A stretch of 64,000 bases of DNA from Homoserinimonas aerilata (GTDB lineage: Bacteria > Actinomycetota > Actinomycetes > Actinomycetales > Microbacteriaceae). Within the stretch, counting starts at the first letter, position 1. Each line of letters opens with the position of its first letter. Location of the stretch: contig NZ_VFOM01000001.1 in the NCBI RefSeq assembly GCF_006716125.1, positions 434,001-498,000 on the forward strand, written 5' to 3'. The notes beneath the pieces were generated by a model. It was not told where the DNA came from. It saw nothing but the letters and a program-made list of their open reading frames with translations, and did no database searches. This document shows positions 24,843 to 33,453 of this stretch, piece after piece. The translations under genes were made by a program, and so were the position numbers.

Positions 24843-27800
24843 ATGACAGACGAAGGCGGGATCGGGCCGAGCGGCGGGGTGGCGGTGACGCTCGACCCTT
24901 CGCAGCGGGCCGTCCTCGAGTTGCCTGCCGGGGCATCCGCTGCTGTTCTGGGCGCCCCCGGCACGGGCAAGACGACGACGCTGGTCGAGCTGCTCGCCGA
25001 CAGGGTTCTGCGTCAGGGCTGGTCGACCGATGAGGTTCTCGTGCTGACGACGAGCCGGGTGACGGCCACGCGCCTGCGCGATCGTCTCGCCCTGCGGCTG
25101 GCCCGCCCGACGACGGGGCCGCTCGCGCGCACGGTCAACTCGCTCGCCTTCGACATCGTGGGGCGCGCAGCCCGGGCTGCGGGCGTTCCGTCTCCGCGCC
25201 TCATCACGGGCGGCGAGCAGGATGCCGATCTGGCCGGCCTGCTCGCCGGGCATGAGGAGGATGGCTCCGGGCCGCTCTGGCCTGAGCATCTGGGTCCCGA
25301 GGTGCGGCGGCTGCGGGGGTTCCGCACGGAGCTGCGCGAGCTCATGATGCGAGCCACCGAGTACGGGGTCGCACCTGAGCGGCTGCGCGAGCTCGGGGTC
25401 GCCCATGATCGGCCGGAGTGGGTCGCTGCGGGCGATTTCATGGCCGAGTACGACGATGTGCTGGGGCTCTCCAGGCCGAGCCAGCTCGATTCGGCCGAGC
25501 TGGTGGCGCGGGCGCTCGCGCTGCTCGGGCGTGATGAGGCCGGCGAGCTGGTGTCGCGGCTCCGACTCGTCGTCGTCGATGACTTCCAGGAGGCCACCGA
25601 GTCGGTCGTGTCGCTGCTGCGCGCCCTGGCGGCCAGGGGCGTCGCCGTCGTGGCCTTCGGCGATCCCGACATCGCCGCGAACGCGTTCAGGGGAGGGGAG
25701 CCGGATGCCCTGGGCACGCTCGCCATCCAGCTGGGCGTCCCCGGCGTGCAGACGGTGACGCTGTCGACCGCGCATCGGCAGGGGCCGGCGCTGCGGCAGT
25801 TCACCTCGCGCGTCACCGAGCGCGTCGGAACGGCGGCTGCGGGCTCGCAGCGCAGGGCGGCCGCAGGCGCGGCCGATGCGGAAGAGCCCATCGTTCTGGT
25901 CAAGGCGCACAGCCCTGCCCGCGAGTGGGCGTCGCTGGCCCGGATGCTGCGCAAGCACCACCTCTCGGGTGGCGTTCCGTTCGGCGATATGGCCGTGGTG
26001 GTGCGCAGCGGTGCACAGGTTCCCGGCCTTGCGCGGGCGCTCGCCCTCGCGGAGGTGCCGACCCGAACATCCGCCGGCCGTCGTGCGCTTAGAGAGGACC
26101 ATGCCGCCCGCGCCCTGCTCACGGTCGTCGACGTCGGTATGGGGCGCACCGACCTCAGCGCGGAGCTCGCCACGCAGTTGCTGCTCGGCCCCTTCGGCGG
26201 GCTCGACAGGCTCACCCTGCGCCGGCTGCGGCTCGCGCTCCGGGCCGAGGAGTTCGCGGGCGACGGCAACCGCTCGGCCGACGAGCTTGTGGTCGAGGCG
26301 CTCGCCGCCCCCGGTCGATTCGCAACCATCGATCACCGTGTGGCGCGCAGGGCCGAGCGGCTGGCGACGACGCTCGCTGCCGTACGGCGGCTGGCCGACG
26401 AGGGCGGCACGATCGAGGAGCTGCTGTGGCTCGCCTGGGACAGCAGCGGCCTTGCCAAGGAGTGGTCGGAGCAGTCGCTGAGTGCCGGCATCGCCGCGGC
26501 CGAGGCGAACCGCAACCTCGATGGCATCGTCGCGCTCTTCTCCTCCGCCAAGCGCTTCGTCGAGCGGCTGCCCGGCTCGGCTGCCCGCGTCTTCCTCGAG
26601 GAGGTGCTCGAGGCCGACGTGCCAGAAGACAGCCTGTCGCCGCAGTCACACGGCGACGCGGTGCTCGTCACCACCCCGTCGGGCGTCGTCGGGCTCGAGT
26701 TCGCCGTTGTCGCCGTTGCAGCGCTGCAGGAGGGCGCCTGGCCGAACATGCGCATCCGGGGCAGCCTGCTCGGCCCGCAGCAGCTCGTGCGCGCCGTCAC
26801 CGGCATCGACACAGAGACCCTCGACGAGCGGCGGCTCGTGCGCGACGACGAGCTGCGGATGTTCGCGCTCGCCGTGTCGAGGGCCCGCACGCAGGTCATC
26901 CTCACAGCCGCAGACAACGACGACGAGGCGGCGAGCGTGCTCTTCGAACTTGTGCCGGGCGACGTGGCACCCACCGACACCTCCACGCTCGCACCCCTCT
27001 CCCTGCGGGGACTCACCGGGAGGCTGCGACGTGAGCTCGCTCGGGCGGCCGGCAGCCATGAGGGCTGGGCCCGCGAGGAGGAGGTGGCCGCGGCATCCGG
27101 TCTCGCCCACCTCGCCGCGGAGCGCGTGCCCGGCGCCGACCCCGACGACTGGCACGGCCTGCTCGAACCCTCGAGCACAGGGCCGCTGTTCGGCGACGAC
27201 GAGCAGGTTCCCGTCTCGCCGTCGAAGCTGGAGGCCTTCGAGGATTCGCCCGTCGACTGGTTCATCGAATCGATCGCGGGCACCGAGCCGAGCACCGCCA
27301 TGGGGCTGGGCACCATCATCCACTGGGCCATGGAGACGGCCACGGACCCCAGCGTCGACACCGTCTGGCGGGCCATCGAGAGCCGCTGGCAGGAGCTGCT
27401 GTTCGAGGCGCCCTGGGTGGCGGAGCATCAGAAGGTGATCGCGCGACGGCTCGCGGCCGCGGTCGCCGAATATCTGGGCGACTTCGAACGCGACGGCAAG
27501 ACGCTCGTCGGGGCGGAGAGCCGCTTCAGCCTCGACATCGAGCGGGCCCGCGTGAACGGCTCCATCGACCGTGTCGAGCGCGCGCCCGACGGCAGCATCG
27601 TCATCGTCGACCTCAAGACGGGCAGGCCGATCACGGCGGCGAAGGAGATCGACGCGCATCCGCAGCTCGGCGTCTACCAGCTCGCCTACGCACAGGGCAT
27701 CCTCGACGAGGTGCTCGCGGAGCTCGGCGAGCACCGCCCGGGCGGCGCCAAGCTCGTGTTCGTGAAGGAGGGCATCCGGGGCAAGTCCTACCGGGAGGGC

Positions 27801-28034
27801 GTGCAGGCGCCGCTCACTCCGGAACAGCTCGACGGCTTCCGCGACCGCATCCGGGCCGCGGCGACCGGCATGGCCGCCGCCGCCTACGAGGGGCGCATCG
27901 ACATCGACCAGTGGGGCGGGTTCGGCACCGCCACCCGCAAGCTGCACAGGGTCAGCCCCGTCAGCGCCGTCGACGGCGCGCACCGCACCGCAGGGCAGGC
28001 AGAAGAACAGCACGAAGAAGGGGCAGGCGCATGA
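24843..28034 (+). CDS. adnA: AdnA-type UvrD-like helicase / RecB-like nuclease
   Basis: Protein of 1063 residues. The helicase part has Walker A (LGAPGTGKTTTL), motif II written VVVDDFQEA instead of the usual DExQ, and a late TPSGVVGLEFAVVAVAALQ region in place of canonical motif V. The C-terminal RecB-like nuclease is complete: LGTIIHWAMETA, GSIDRVERAPDG, IVDLKTGRPI and QLGVYQLAYAQG. AdnAB is the actinobacterial counterpart of RecBCD/AddAB, resecting double-strand breaks. The gene overlaps adnB by ATGA. ATG 24843 is chosen; ATG 24813 is in frame. The imperfect motif II fits the known lesser motor role of AdnA. Confidence 0.88.
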   Translation: MTDEGGIGPSGGVAVTLDPSQRAVLELPAGASAAVLGAPGTGKTTTLVELLADRVLRQGWSTDEVLVLTTSRVTATRLRDRLALRLARPTTGPLARTVNSLAFDIVGRAARAAGVPSPRLITGGEQDADLAGLLAGHEEDGSGPLWPEHLGPEVRRLRGFRTELRELMMRATEYGVAPERLRELGVAHDRPEWVAAGDFMAEYDDVLGLSRPSQLDSAELVARALALLGRDEAGELVSRLRLVVVDDFQEATESVVSLLRALAARGVAVVAFGDPDIAANAFRGGEPDALGTLAIQLGVPGVQTVTLSTAHRQGPALRQFTSRVTERVGTAAAGSQRRAAAGAADAEEPIVLVKAHSPAREWASLARMLRKHHLSGGVPFGDMAVVVRSGAQVPGLARALALAEVPTRTSAGRRALREDHAARALLTVVDVGMGRTDLSAELATQLLLGPFGGLDRLTLRRLRLALRAEEFAGDGNRSADELVVEALAAPGRFATIDHRVARRAERLATTLAAVRRLADEGGTIEELLWLAWDSSGLAKEWSEQSLSAGIAAAEANRNLDGIVALFSSAKRFVERLPGSAARVFLEEVLEADVPEDSLSPQSHGDAVLVTTPSGVVGLEFAVVAVAALQEGAWPNMRIRGSLLGPQQLVRAVTGIDTETLDERRLVRDDELRMFALAVSRARTQVILTAADNDDEAASVLFELVPGDVAPTDTSTLAPLSLRGLTGRLRRELARAAGSHEGWAREEEVAAASGLAHLAAERVPGADPDDWHGLLEPSSTGPLFGDDEQVPVSPSKLEAFEDSPVDWFIESIAGTEPSTAMGLGTIIHWAMETATDPSVDTVWRAIESRWQELLFEAPWVAEHQKVIARRLAAAVAEYLGDFERDGKTLVGAESRFSLDIERARVNGSIDRVERAPDGSIVIVDLKTGRPITAAKEIDAHPQLGVYQLAYAQGILDEVLAELGEHRPGGAKLVFVKEGIRGKSYREGVQAPLTPEQLDGFRDRIRAAATGMAAAAYEGRIDIDQWGGFGTATRKLHRVSPVSAVDGAHRTAGQAEEQHEEGAGA

Positions 28035-31000
28035 TCGGCGCAGACGACATCGCCGACGCGCTCGGGATGTTCCGGCCCACACCGCAGCAGAAGGCCGTCA
28101 TCGAGTCCCCGCTCGAACCGGCACTCGTCGTCGCGGGCGCTGGCAGCGGCAAGACCGAGACGATGGCCAACAGGGTGCTGTGGCTGCTCGCCAACGGCCA
28201 CGCGAAACCGGGCGAGATCCTCGGCCTCACCTTCACGCGCAAGGCTGCGGGCGAACTGGCCGAACGCATCCGGCACCGCATCCGGCAGCTCGCCGCGGCA
28301 GGGCTCATGCCGGCCGCTGCCGACGGCACGGCCGCCTACGACGAGTTCGACCCGCCGGCCGTCTCCACCTACAACTCCTTCGCGAACGCCATCTTCCGTG
28401 ACAACGCCATGCTGCTCGGGCGGGAGGGTGACGGGGCGGTGCTGGGCGAGGCATCCGCCTGGCAGCTCGCCCGCTCTGTTGTTCTGTCGAGCGGAGACGA
28501 ACGCCTGCCGCAGCTCGACAAGAGCGTCGACAGCGTCACCAAGGCGGTGCTCTCGCTCAGCCACGCGCTCAGCGAGAACGTCGTAGATACGGGCGCGCTC
28601 GACGCCATGGTCGAGGAGTTCGCGGCCATTGCGGAGCTGCCGCCGGGAGGCCGTGGTGCCTATGCGGAGGTCGACGGGCTTGCCGGCGCGGTCGGCGCGC
28701 TGCCCGTGCTGCTCGGGCTCGCCGAACGGTACGCGCAGGCCAAGCTCGCGCGCGGCTTCGTCGAATACTCTGACCAGGTCACGCTCGCCCTCGAGATCAT
28801 CCGCAGGGTTCCGAAGGTCGCCGCCGAGTACCGCGAGCGGTACCGCGTCGTGCTGCTCGACGAATACCAGGACACGAGCGTCGTGCAGACCTGGCTGCTC
28901 TCCGAGATGTTCGCCGGCCACCCCGTCATGGCCGTCGGCGATCCCAATCAGTCCATCTACGGATGGCGCGGTGCCAGCGCGGCCAACCTCGAGGAGTACG
29001 CGGCCCAGTTCGGTGGTGGGAGGGTGCTCGACTTCGCGCTCTCCACCTCCTGGCGCAACGGGCACGACATCCTCAGCGTCGCCAACACGCTCGTCGAGCC
29101 GCTGCTGCCCGAGACGCGCGTTCACGTCGAGAAGCTGCGGGCCGGCCCCGCGGCATCCGCTGTGCCTGTCACCGTCACGGTGCACGAGACCCTCGCGGAG
29201 GAGGCGGATGCGGCGGCGCTGTGGCTGAAGGCACGCCTCGCCGATGTGACGGTCGATGACGACGGCGTCGCGCATCCGCCCACCGCTGCCATGTTGTTCC
29301 GGGCGCGCCGCACGCAGGCGGCCTTCATCGAGGCCCTGCGCCGCCACGAGGTGCCGTTCCATGTTCTCGGCATCAGCGGGCTCATGGCCGAGCCCGAGAT
29401 CGCCGACCTTGTGAGTGCGCTCTCCGTCATCGGCGACCCGTCTGCCGGGTCCGAGCTCGTGAGGCTGCTCGCAGGCTCCCGCTGGAGCATCGGCGTGCGC
29501 GACCTGAAGGCGCTCGAACGGCTCGCCGCGAGGCTGCGCGACCGCGACCTCGCACAGCAGCCGCTCAGCGATGAGGTCAGGCAGAAGTTGCGCGACTCTG
29601 TCGCCGACGGCGAGGGCGGCTCCATCGTCGACGCCCTCGACTTCCTTGCGACGGTGAAGGGCGAGCACGGGCTGTTCGGCACTCGCGAGCTGTTCACCGA
29701 GACGGGGCTCGAACGGCTTGCGGATGCCGGTGCGCTGTTCGCGAGGCTGCGCTCGCGGGCGGGCCTCGACCTGCTCGACTTCGTCACCCTCGTCGAGCAG
29801 GAGCTGATGCTCGACATCGAGACCGCTGCCAACGACAGCCGCCCGCCCGGAAGGGCCGGCATGGAGGCGTTCCTCGACGCGCTCAGCGGCTATCTCGCCA
29901 TCGACGACACCGCCAGCCTCGGCGGCTTCCTCTCCTGGCTGCGCGAGGCAGATTGGCGCGACGGGCTGGGCCCGCGGCCCGAGGATGCCGAAGAGGGCAC
30001 GGTGCAGATCCTCACCATCCACGGCTCCAAGGGCCTCGAATGGGATGTCGTCGTTGTGCCACGGATGGTCGAAGACGAACTGCCGGGCAAGACACGCGAT
30101 GCGAAGGCCTGGCTGGGCTTCGGGCAGCTGCCGTACCAGTTCCGGGGTGACGCCGCCGAACTGCCCGACTTCGAATGGCGGGCCGCCGAGACCCGAAAAG
30201 ACGTGATCGACAGGCTTGCCCAGTTCAAGGCGGATGTCACCGCGCACCACGAGAAGGAGGAGCGCCGCCTCGCCTACGTCGCGGTCACGCGCGCCAGACA
30301 CGAGCTGCTGCTCACCGCATCCTTCTGGGCCGGTCAGAACAAGGCGCGGCGACCCAGCCCGTACCTGCGCGCACTCGTCGACGCCGGCGTCATCACGCCG
30401 CTGCCGGAGGAGAGCGAGCACGAGGAGGCGCCCGACGGCGGAGCAGAAGACGTGTTCCTGTGGCCGCTCGACCCGCTCGGAGGCCGGCGCGCCCGCGTCG
30501 AGCGCGCCGCATCACTCGTGCGTGCAGCGAGCGTTGAGGCCGACCCGGAGTCAGCAGGCCGCTGGCAGACCGACATCGAGCTGCTGCTGGAGGAGCGCCG
30601 GCGCCGGCTCGCCCGCGTCGACGACACCATCGTTCCCAGCCGTGTGCCCGCATCCCGATTCAAGGACTACGTCACCGACCCGCAGGCGGTGCTCGCCGCG
30701 CTGCGGCGGCCCATGCCCGAGAAGCCGTACAGGGCGACCCGGCTCGGCACGCTCTTCCACGAATGGGTGGAGGACCGCTACGGCATGCACGGCGCAACCG
30801 AGATGCTCGACGCCTTCGACGGTGAGCTCGACACCGACACTGTTCCTCTCGAGCAGGACCGCCTGCTCGAACTGCAGGCCACCTTCGAACGATCGCCCTG
30901 GGCGACGCTCAGCCCCATCGACGTCGAACGTGAGATCCACCTGCCGCTCGCCGACCGCGTCATCATCTGCAAGCTCGACGCCGTGTACCAGCTAGACGAT

Positions 31001-31261
31001 GCCGCCGACGGCACGCCCCGGTACCAGGTGGTCGACTGGAAGACCGGAAAAGCGCCGAGGGATGCGCAGGACCTCGAAGACAAACAACTCCAGTTGGCGC
31101 TGTACCGGCAGGCGTACGCCGAATGGAAGGGCGTCGACCCGCAGCAGATCGACGCCGTCTTCTACTTCGTCGCCGACGACGCCATCATCCGCCCGGAACG
31201 GCTCTTCGACCGCAAAGAACTCGAGCGGCTCTGGAGCGACAGCCGAGTCGTTCGCGGGTGA
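28031..31261 (+). CDS. adnB: AdnB-type UvrD-like helicase / RecB-like nuclease
   Basis: Protein of 1076 residues. The motor motifs are complete: VAGAGSGKTETM, TFTRKAAGELAERI, VVLLDEYQDTS, GDPNQSIYGWRGA, LTIHGSKGLEWDVVVVP and AYVAVTRARHELLL. The nuclease has LGTLFHEWVEDRYG, IICKLDAVYQ, VVDWKTGKAP and LQLALYRQAYAEW. AdnB is the lead motor of the heterodimer, so both subunits carry a nuclease here. It starts with ATGA overlapping adnA, with GAAGGGG upstream. A REP-like repeat follows the stop directly. Confidence 0.9.
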   Translation: MIGADDIADALGMFRPTPQQKAVIESPLEPALVVAGAGSGKTETMANRVLWLLANGHAKPGEILGLTFTRKAAGELAERIRHRIRQLAAAGLMPAAADGTAAYDEFDPPAVSTYNSFANAIFRDNAMLLGREGDGAVLGEASAWQLARSVVLSSGDERLPQLDKSVDSVTKAVLSLSHALSENVVDTGALDAMVEEFAAIAELPPGGRGAYAEVDGLAGAVGALPVLLGLAERYAQAKLARGFVEYSDQVTLALEIIRRVPKVAAEYRERYRVVLLDEYQDTSVVQTWLLSEMFAGHPVMAVGDPNQSIYGWRGASAANLEEYAAQFGGGRVLDFALSTSWRNGHDILSVANTLVEPLLPETRVHVEKLRAGPAASAVPVTVTVHETLAEEADAAALWLKARLADVTVDDDGVAHPPTAAMLFRARRTQAAFIEALRRHEVPFHVLGISGLMAEPEIADLVSALSVIGDPSAGSELVRLLAGSRWSIGVRDLKALERLAARLRDRDLAQQPLSDEVRQKLRDSVADGEGGSIVDALDFLATVKGEHGLFGTRELFTETGLERLADAGALFARLRSRAGLDLLDFVTLVEQELMLDIETAANDSRPPGRAGMEAFLDALSGYLAIDDTASLGGFLSWLREADWRDGLGPRPEDAEEGTVQILTIHGSKGLEWDVVVVPRMVEDELPGKTRDAKAWLGFGQLPYQFRGDAAELPDFEWRAAETRKDVIDRLAQFKADVTAHHEKEERRLAYVAVTRARHELLLTASFWAGQNKARRPSPYLRALVDAGVITPLPEESEHEEAPDGGAEDVFLWPLDPLGGRRARVERAASLVRAASVEADPESAGRWQTDIELLLEERRRRLARVDDTIVPSRVPASRFKDYVTDPQAVLAALRRPMPEKPYRATRLGTLFHEWVEDRYGMHGATEMLDAFDGELDTDTVPLEQDRLLELQATFERSPWATLSPIDVEREIHLPLADRVIICKLDAVYQLDDAADGTPRYQVVDWKTGKAPRDAQDLEDKQLQLALYRQAYAEWKGVDPQQIDAVFYFVADDAIIRPERLFDRKELERLWSDSRVVRG

Positions 31262-31346
31262 GGTTTCGAGACGGCCGCGGGCGGCCTCCTCAACCAGCTG
31301 AGGTAGCGGTCAGCGCTGCTGGTTGAGTAGCGAGCGTATCGAAACC
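31262..31346. repeat. REP-like inverted repeat between convergent genes
   Basis: The left arm (31262-31298) begins GGTTTCGAGACGGCC and ends CTCAACCAGC. The right arm (31318-31346) begins GCTGGTTGAG and ends ATCGAAACC. The outer and inner parts are inverted copies of each other. The motif GGTTTCGA...CTCAACCAGC is one I recall as scattered between genes in Microbacteriaceae genomes. It lies between adnB and the convergent phosphotransferase gene, where it may also act as a terminator. Confidence 0.7.
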
Positions 31347-31363
31347 CCGCAGGCCAGCAGCGG

Positions 31364-32368
31364 TCAGGCGTCGTCGCGGCGATCGCGCTCGTCGAGCATC
31401 GCCTCGACCTCGTCGACGGCCATGACGGGCATGGTGTTGTGGCTGAGGTTCTGGTTCATGTCGTTCTCGACCTTGTCGACGAGCCCGTGCAGCAGGGCGA
31501 CGGCGTCGTCGACGATCTCGGTGTTGCGCTCCTGCGCACCGTGCAGCAGCCATTTCGCGAGTTCGAGTTCGGAGTAGAGGCGGGCGCGCTGCGCGATCTG
31601 CCGGTCGACGGACCCGCGGGCCAGCTGGTAGGCATCCAGTGCACTCTCGGCGACGGCGTCGCTGGGGGCGCCGAGCAGCCAGAACAGGTCGCGCGCGGGG
31701 TCGTCGACGCTGAGTCCCTGCCAGCCGACGACGGCGGAGACGCTGCCGCCGGACTGCAGGAACGATTCGGCGGTGAGCCCGCCGTTGACGACGGTGGGCA
31801 CGAACTGCCAGAGCGCGCTGTCCTCCGATGCCCTCTCCCAGCGGCCGAGCAGCGCTGCCGGTACGAGGTTGGTGGCGGATGCGCGATCCATGATGGTCAC
31901 GGAGGCGCGCAGCGTGTCGTGCGGTGAGTGCTGGGGGAGCCCGGCGTCGACGATGAAGCTGGTCGGCAGGGTGTGGATGGCGGCGATGGCGCGCCCGATG
32001 GAGGTGGCGAGGCCTTCCCCCGCGGGGATGGCGCCCAGCTGCACGGGGTCGCCGTACACGAACTCGTAGACGACGGCGCGGGTTCCGTCGACGGGGGTCT
32101 GGCCGGCGAAGCGCGAAACCTCGAACGGCAGGCGGCCCCGGATGCCCACACTGAGTGCCCGCAGCGACACCAGGTCGGATGACTGTTCGGCTTCGGCGCG
32201 CTCCGAGGTGGGAACGCGCACGATGAAGTGTCGCCCGTCGGTGCTGGTGATGACGGCGGAGTCGTAGTCGCCGTGCGTGCCGGAGCCGAAGGGGGCGGCC
32301 TGGCGGACCTCGAGGCCGTCGACGGCTGAGGTCGCCAACGCGGCTAAGGTGAGATGAGATCTGGCCAT
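31364..32368 (-). CDS. phosphotransferase-fold protein with lost catalytic residues
   Basis: Protein of 334 residues (ATG 32368) aligning with the aminoglycoside phosphotransferase (APH) fold. The N lobe has a beta-rich start and HFIVRVPTSE, where Arg replaces the usual lysine. The C lobe has GRAIAAIHTL. At the catalytic loop, where family members have HGD, this protein reads NGG (residues 195-197), and the metal-binding DW reads GW (215-216), while PARDL is kept. It is therefore probably a pseudokinase. It lies between adnAB and nudC, a conserved actinobacterial block. Its function is unknown. Confidence 0.78.
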   Translation of the reverse strand: MARSHLTLAALATSAVDGLEVRQAAPFGSGTHGDYDSAVITSTDGRHFIVRVPTSERAEAEQSSDLVSLRALSVGIRGRLPFEVSRFAGQTPVDGTRAVVYEFVYGDPVQLGAIPAGEGLATSIGRAIAAIHTLPTSFIVDAGLPQHSPHDTLRASVTIMDRASATNLVPAALLGRWERASEDSALWQFVPTVVNGGLTAESFLQSGGSVSAVVGWQGLSVDDPARDLFWLLGAPSDAVAESALDAYQLARGSVDRQIAQRARLYSELELAKWLLHGAQERNTEIVDDAVALLHGLVDKVENDMNQNLSHNTMPVMAVDEVEAMLDERDRRDDA

Positions 32369-32478
32369 GCACAACAGGCTAGGTCGACAATTGCCGCCCG
32401 GGGCCGAACGCCACGCCTGCCGGTGGGGAAGCCCCCAGGTTTTGTGCCGGCCGCTGCACCGTTCAGAATGGCTGTGAG

Positions 32479-33453
32479 ATGTCTATTGCCCCCGGGATGC
32501 GCCTGCCGCCGCGTCGAAGCGTGCTCGATCGTGATGCGCCGACGCGCATCCGGCCGGGTGCCATCGCCGAGCTTGCCGCGGATGGGGCGAGCAGGGTTCT
32601 GGTGCTGAATGGTCGCTCCGCGCTCGCCGGGGGTGGTGTGCTGCGCCTGCTTCCGGCGCACGAGCTGCCGCCGGGGGCGTTCGATTCGGCGGATGCTGTG
32701 GTCTACCTGGGCAGGAGTCTCGCCGAGAGCGCGGCCGAGCCGGTCGGCACCCCTGTGCTCGCGCTCGCGGTGACGGATGAGATGGCGGCCGCGATCGCCG
32801 GGGCCGAGTGGGTGAGCCTGCGCAGCCTTGCGCTGGGCGCTGACGCGCGGCCGAGCATCCGCGATTTCGAGCTTCTTGCGACGGCCCTTGCGCTCGTCAA
32901 CTGGCATGCCTCGCATGGTTTCTCGCCGCTCACGGGGGAGCCGTCGACGAGTGAGGACGCCGGCTGGGTGCGCCGCGGCACGAACCCTGCGCATGATCTC
33001 TACCCCCGCACGGACCCGTCGGTGATCGTCGCGGTACTCGATGAGCACGACCGCATCCTGCTCGGCTCGAATGCCCTGTGGGAGAAGAACCGGTTCTCGC
33101 TGCTGGCCGGTTTCGTCGAGCCGGGCGAGTCGCTGGAGGGCGCTGTCGAGCGGGAGGTGTTCGAGGAGTCGGGCATCCATGTGACGGATGCGCAGTATCT
33201 GGGCTCGCAGCCGTGGCCGTTCCCGCTGTCGTTGATGCTGGGATTCAGCGCCAGGGTCGACCCGGAGCGGCTGTCGACGCTGACGCCCGACGGCGAGGAG
33301 ATCCTGGAGTTGCGCTGGTTCTCGCGTGACGAGCTTCGGGACGCGCTCGACGACATCATCCTGCCGGGCCACTCCTCCATCGCGCGCGCCATCATCGAGC
33401 TCTGGTACGGCGGCGAGATCGTCGACGGTTCGGCCACGGGCCGCAGCCGATGA
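32479..33453 (+). CDS. nudC: NAD+ diphosphatase / NAD-capped RNA hydrolase NudC
   Basis: Protein of 324 residues. The Nudix box is complete: GFVEPGESLEGAVEREVFEESGI with REVFEE. The NudC-specific SQPWPFPLSLMLGF follows it. The zinc-ribbon of E. coli NudC is not visible: the region before YPRTDPSVIVAV reads WVRRGTNPAHDL and lacks the CxxC pairs, as in some actinobacterial members. It cleaves NADH to NMNH and AMP and removes NAD caps from RNA. It overlaps uvrD2 by ATGA. Confidence 0.9.
   Translation: MSIAPGMRLPPRRSVLDRDAPTRIRPGAIAELAADGASRVLVLNGRSALAGGGVLRLLPAHELPPGAFDSADAVVYLGRSLAESAAEPVGTPVLALAVTDEMAAAIAGAEWVSLRSLALGADARPSIRDFELLATALALVNWHASHGFSPLTGEPSTSEDAGWVRRGTNPAHDLYPRTDPSVIVAVLDEHDRILLGSNALWEKNRFSLLAGFVEPGESLEGAVEREVFEESGIHVTDAQYLGSQPWPFPLSLMLGFSARVDPERLSTLTPDGEEILELRWFSRDELRDALDDIILPGHSSIARAIIELWYGGEIVDGSATGRSR

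Noticed and set aside
24480..26336. 618-codon minus-strand frame overlapping DUF3107 and adnA
   Set aside because: Antisense to the adnA helicase region; no domain and skewed composition.
27884..30421. 845-codon open frame on the minus strand opposite adnA/adnB
   Set aside because: Shadow of the adnB frame; low-complexity composition and no recognisable motif.
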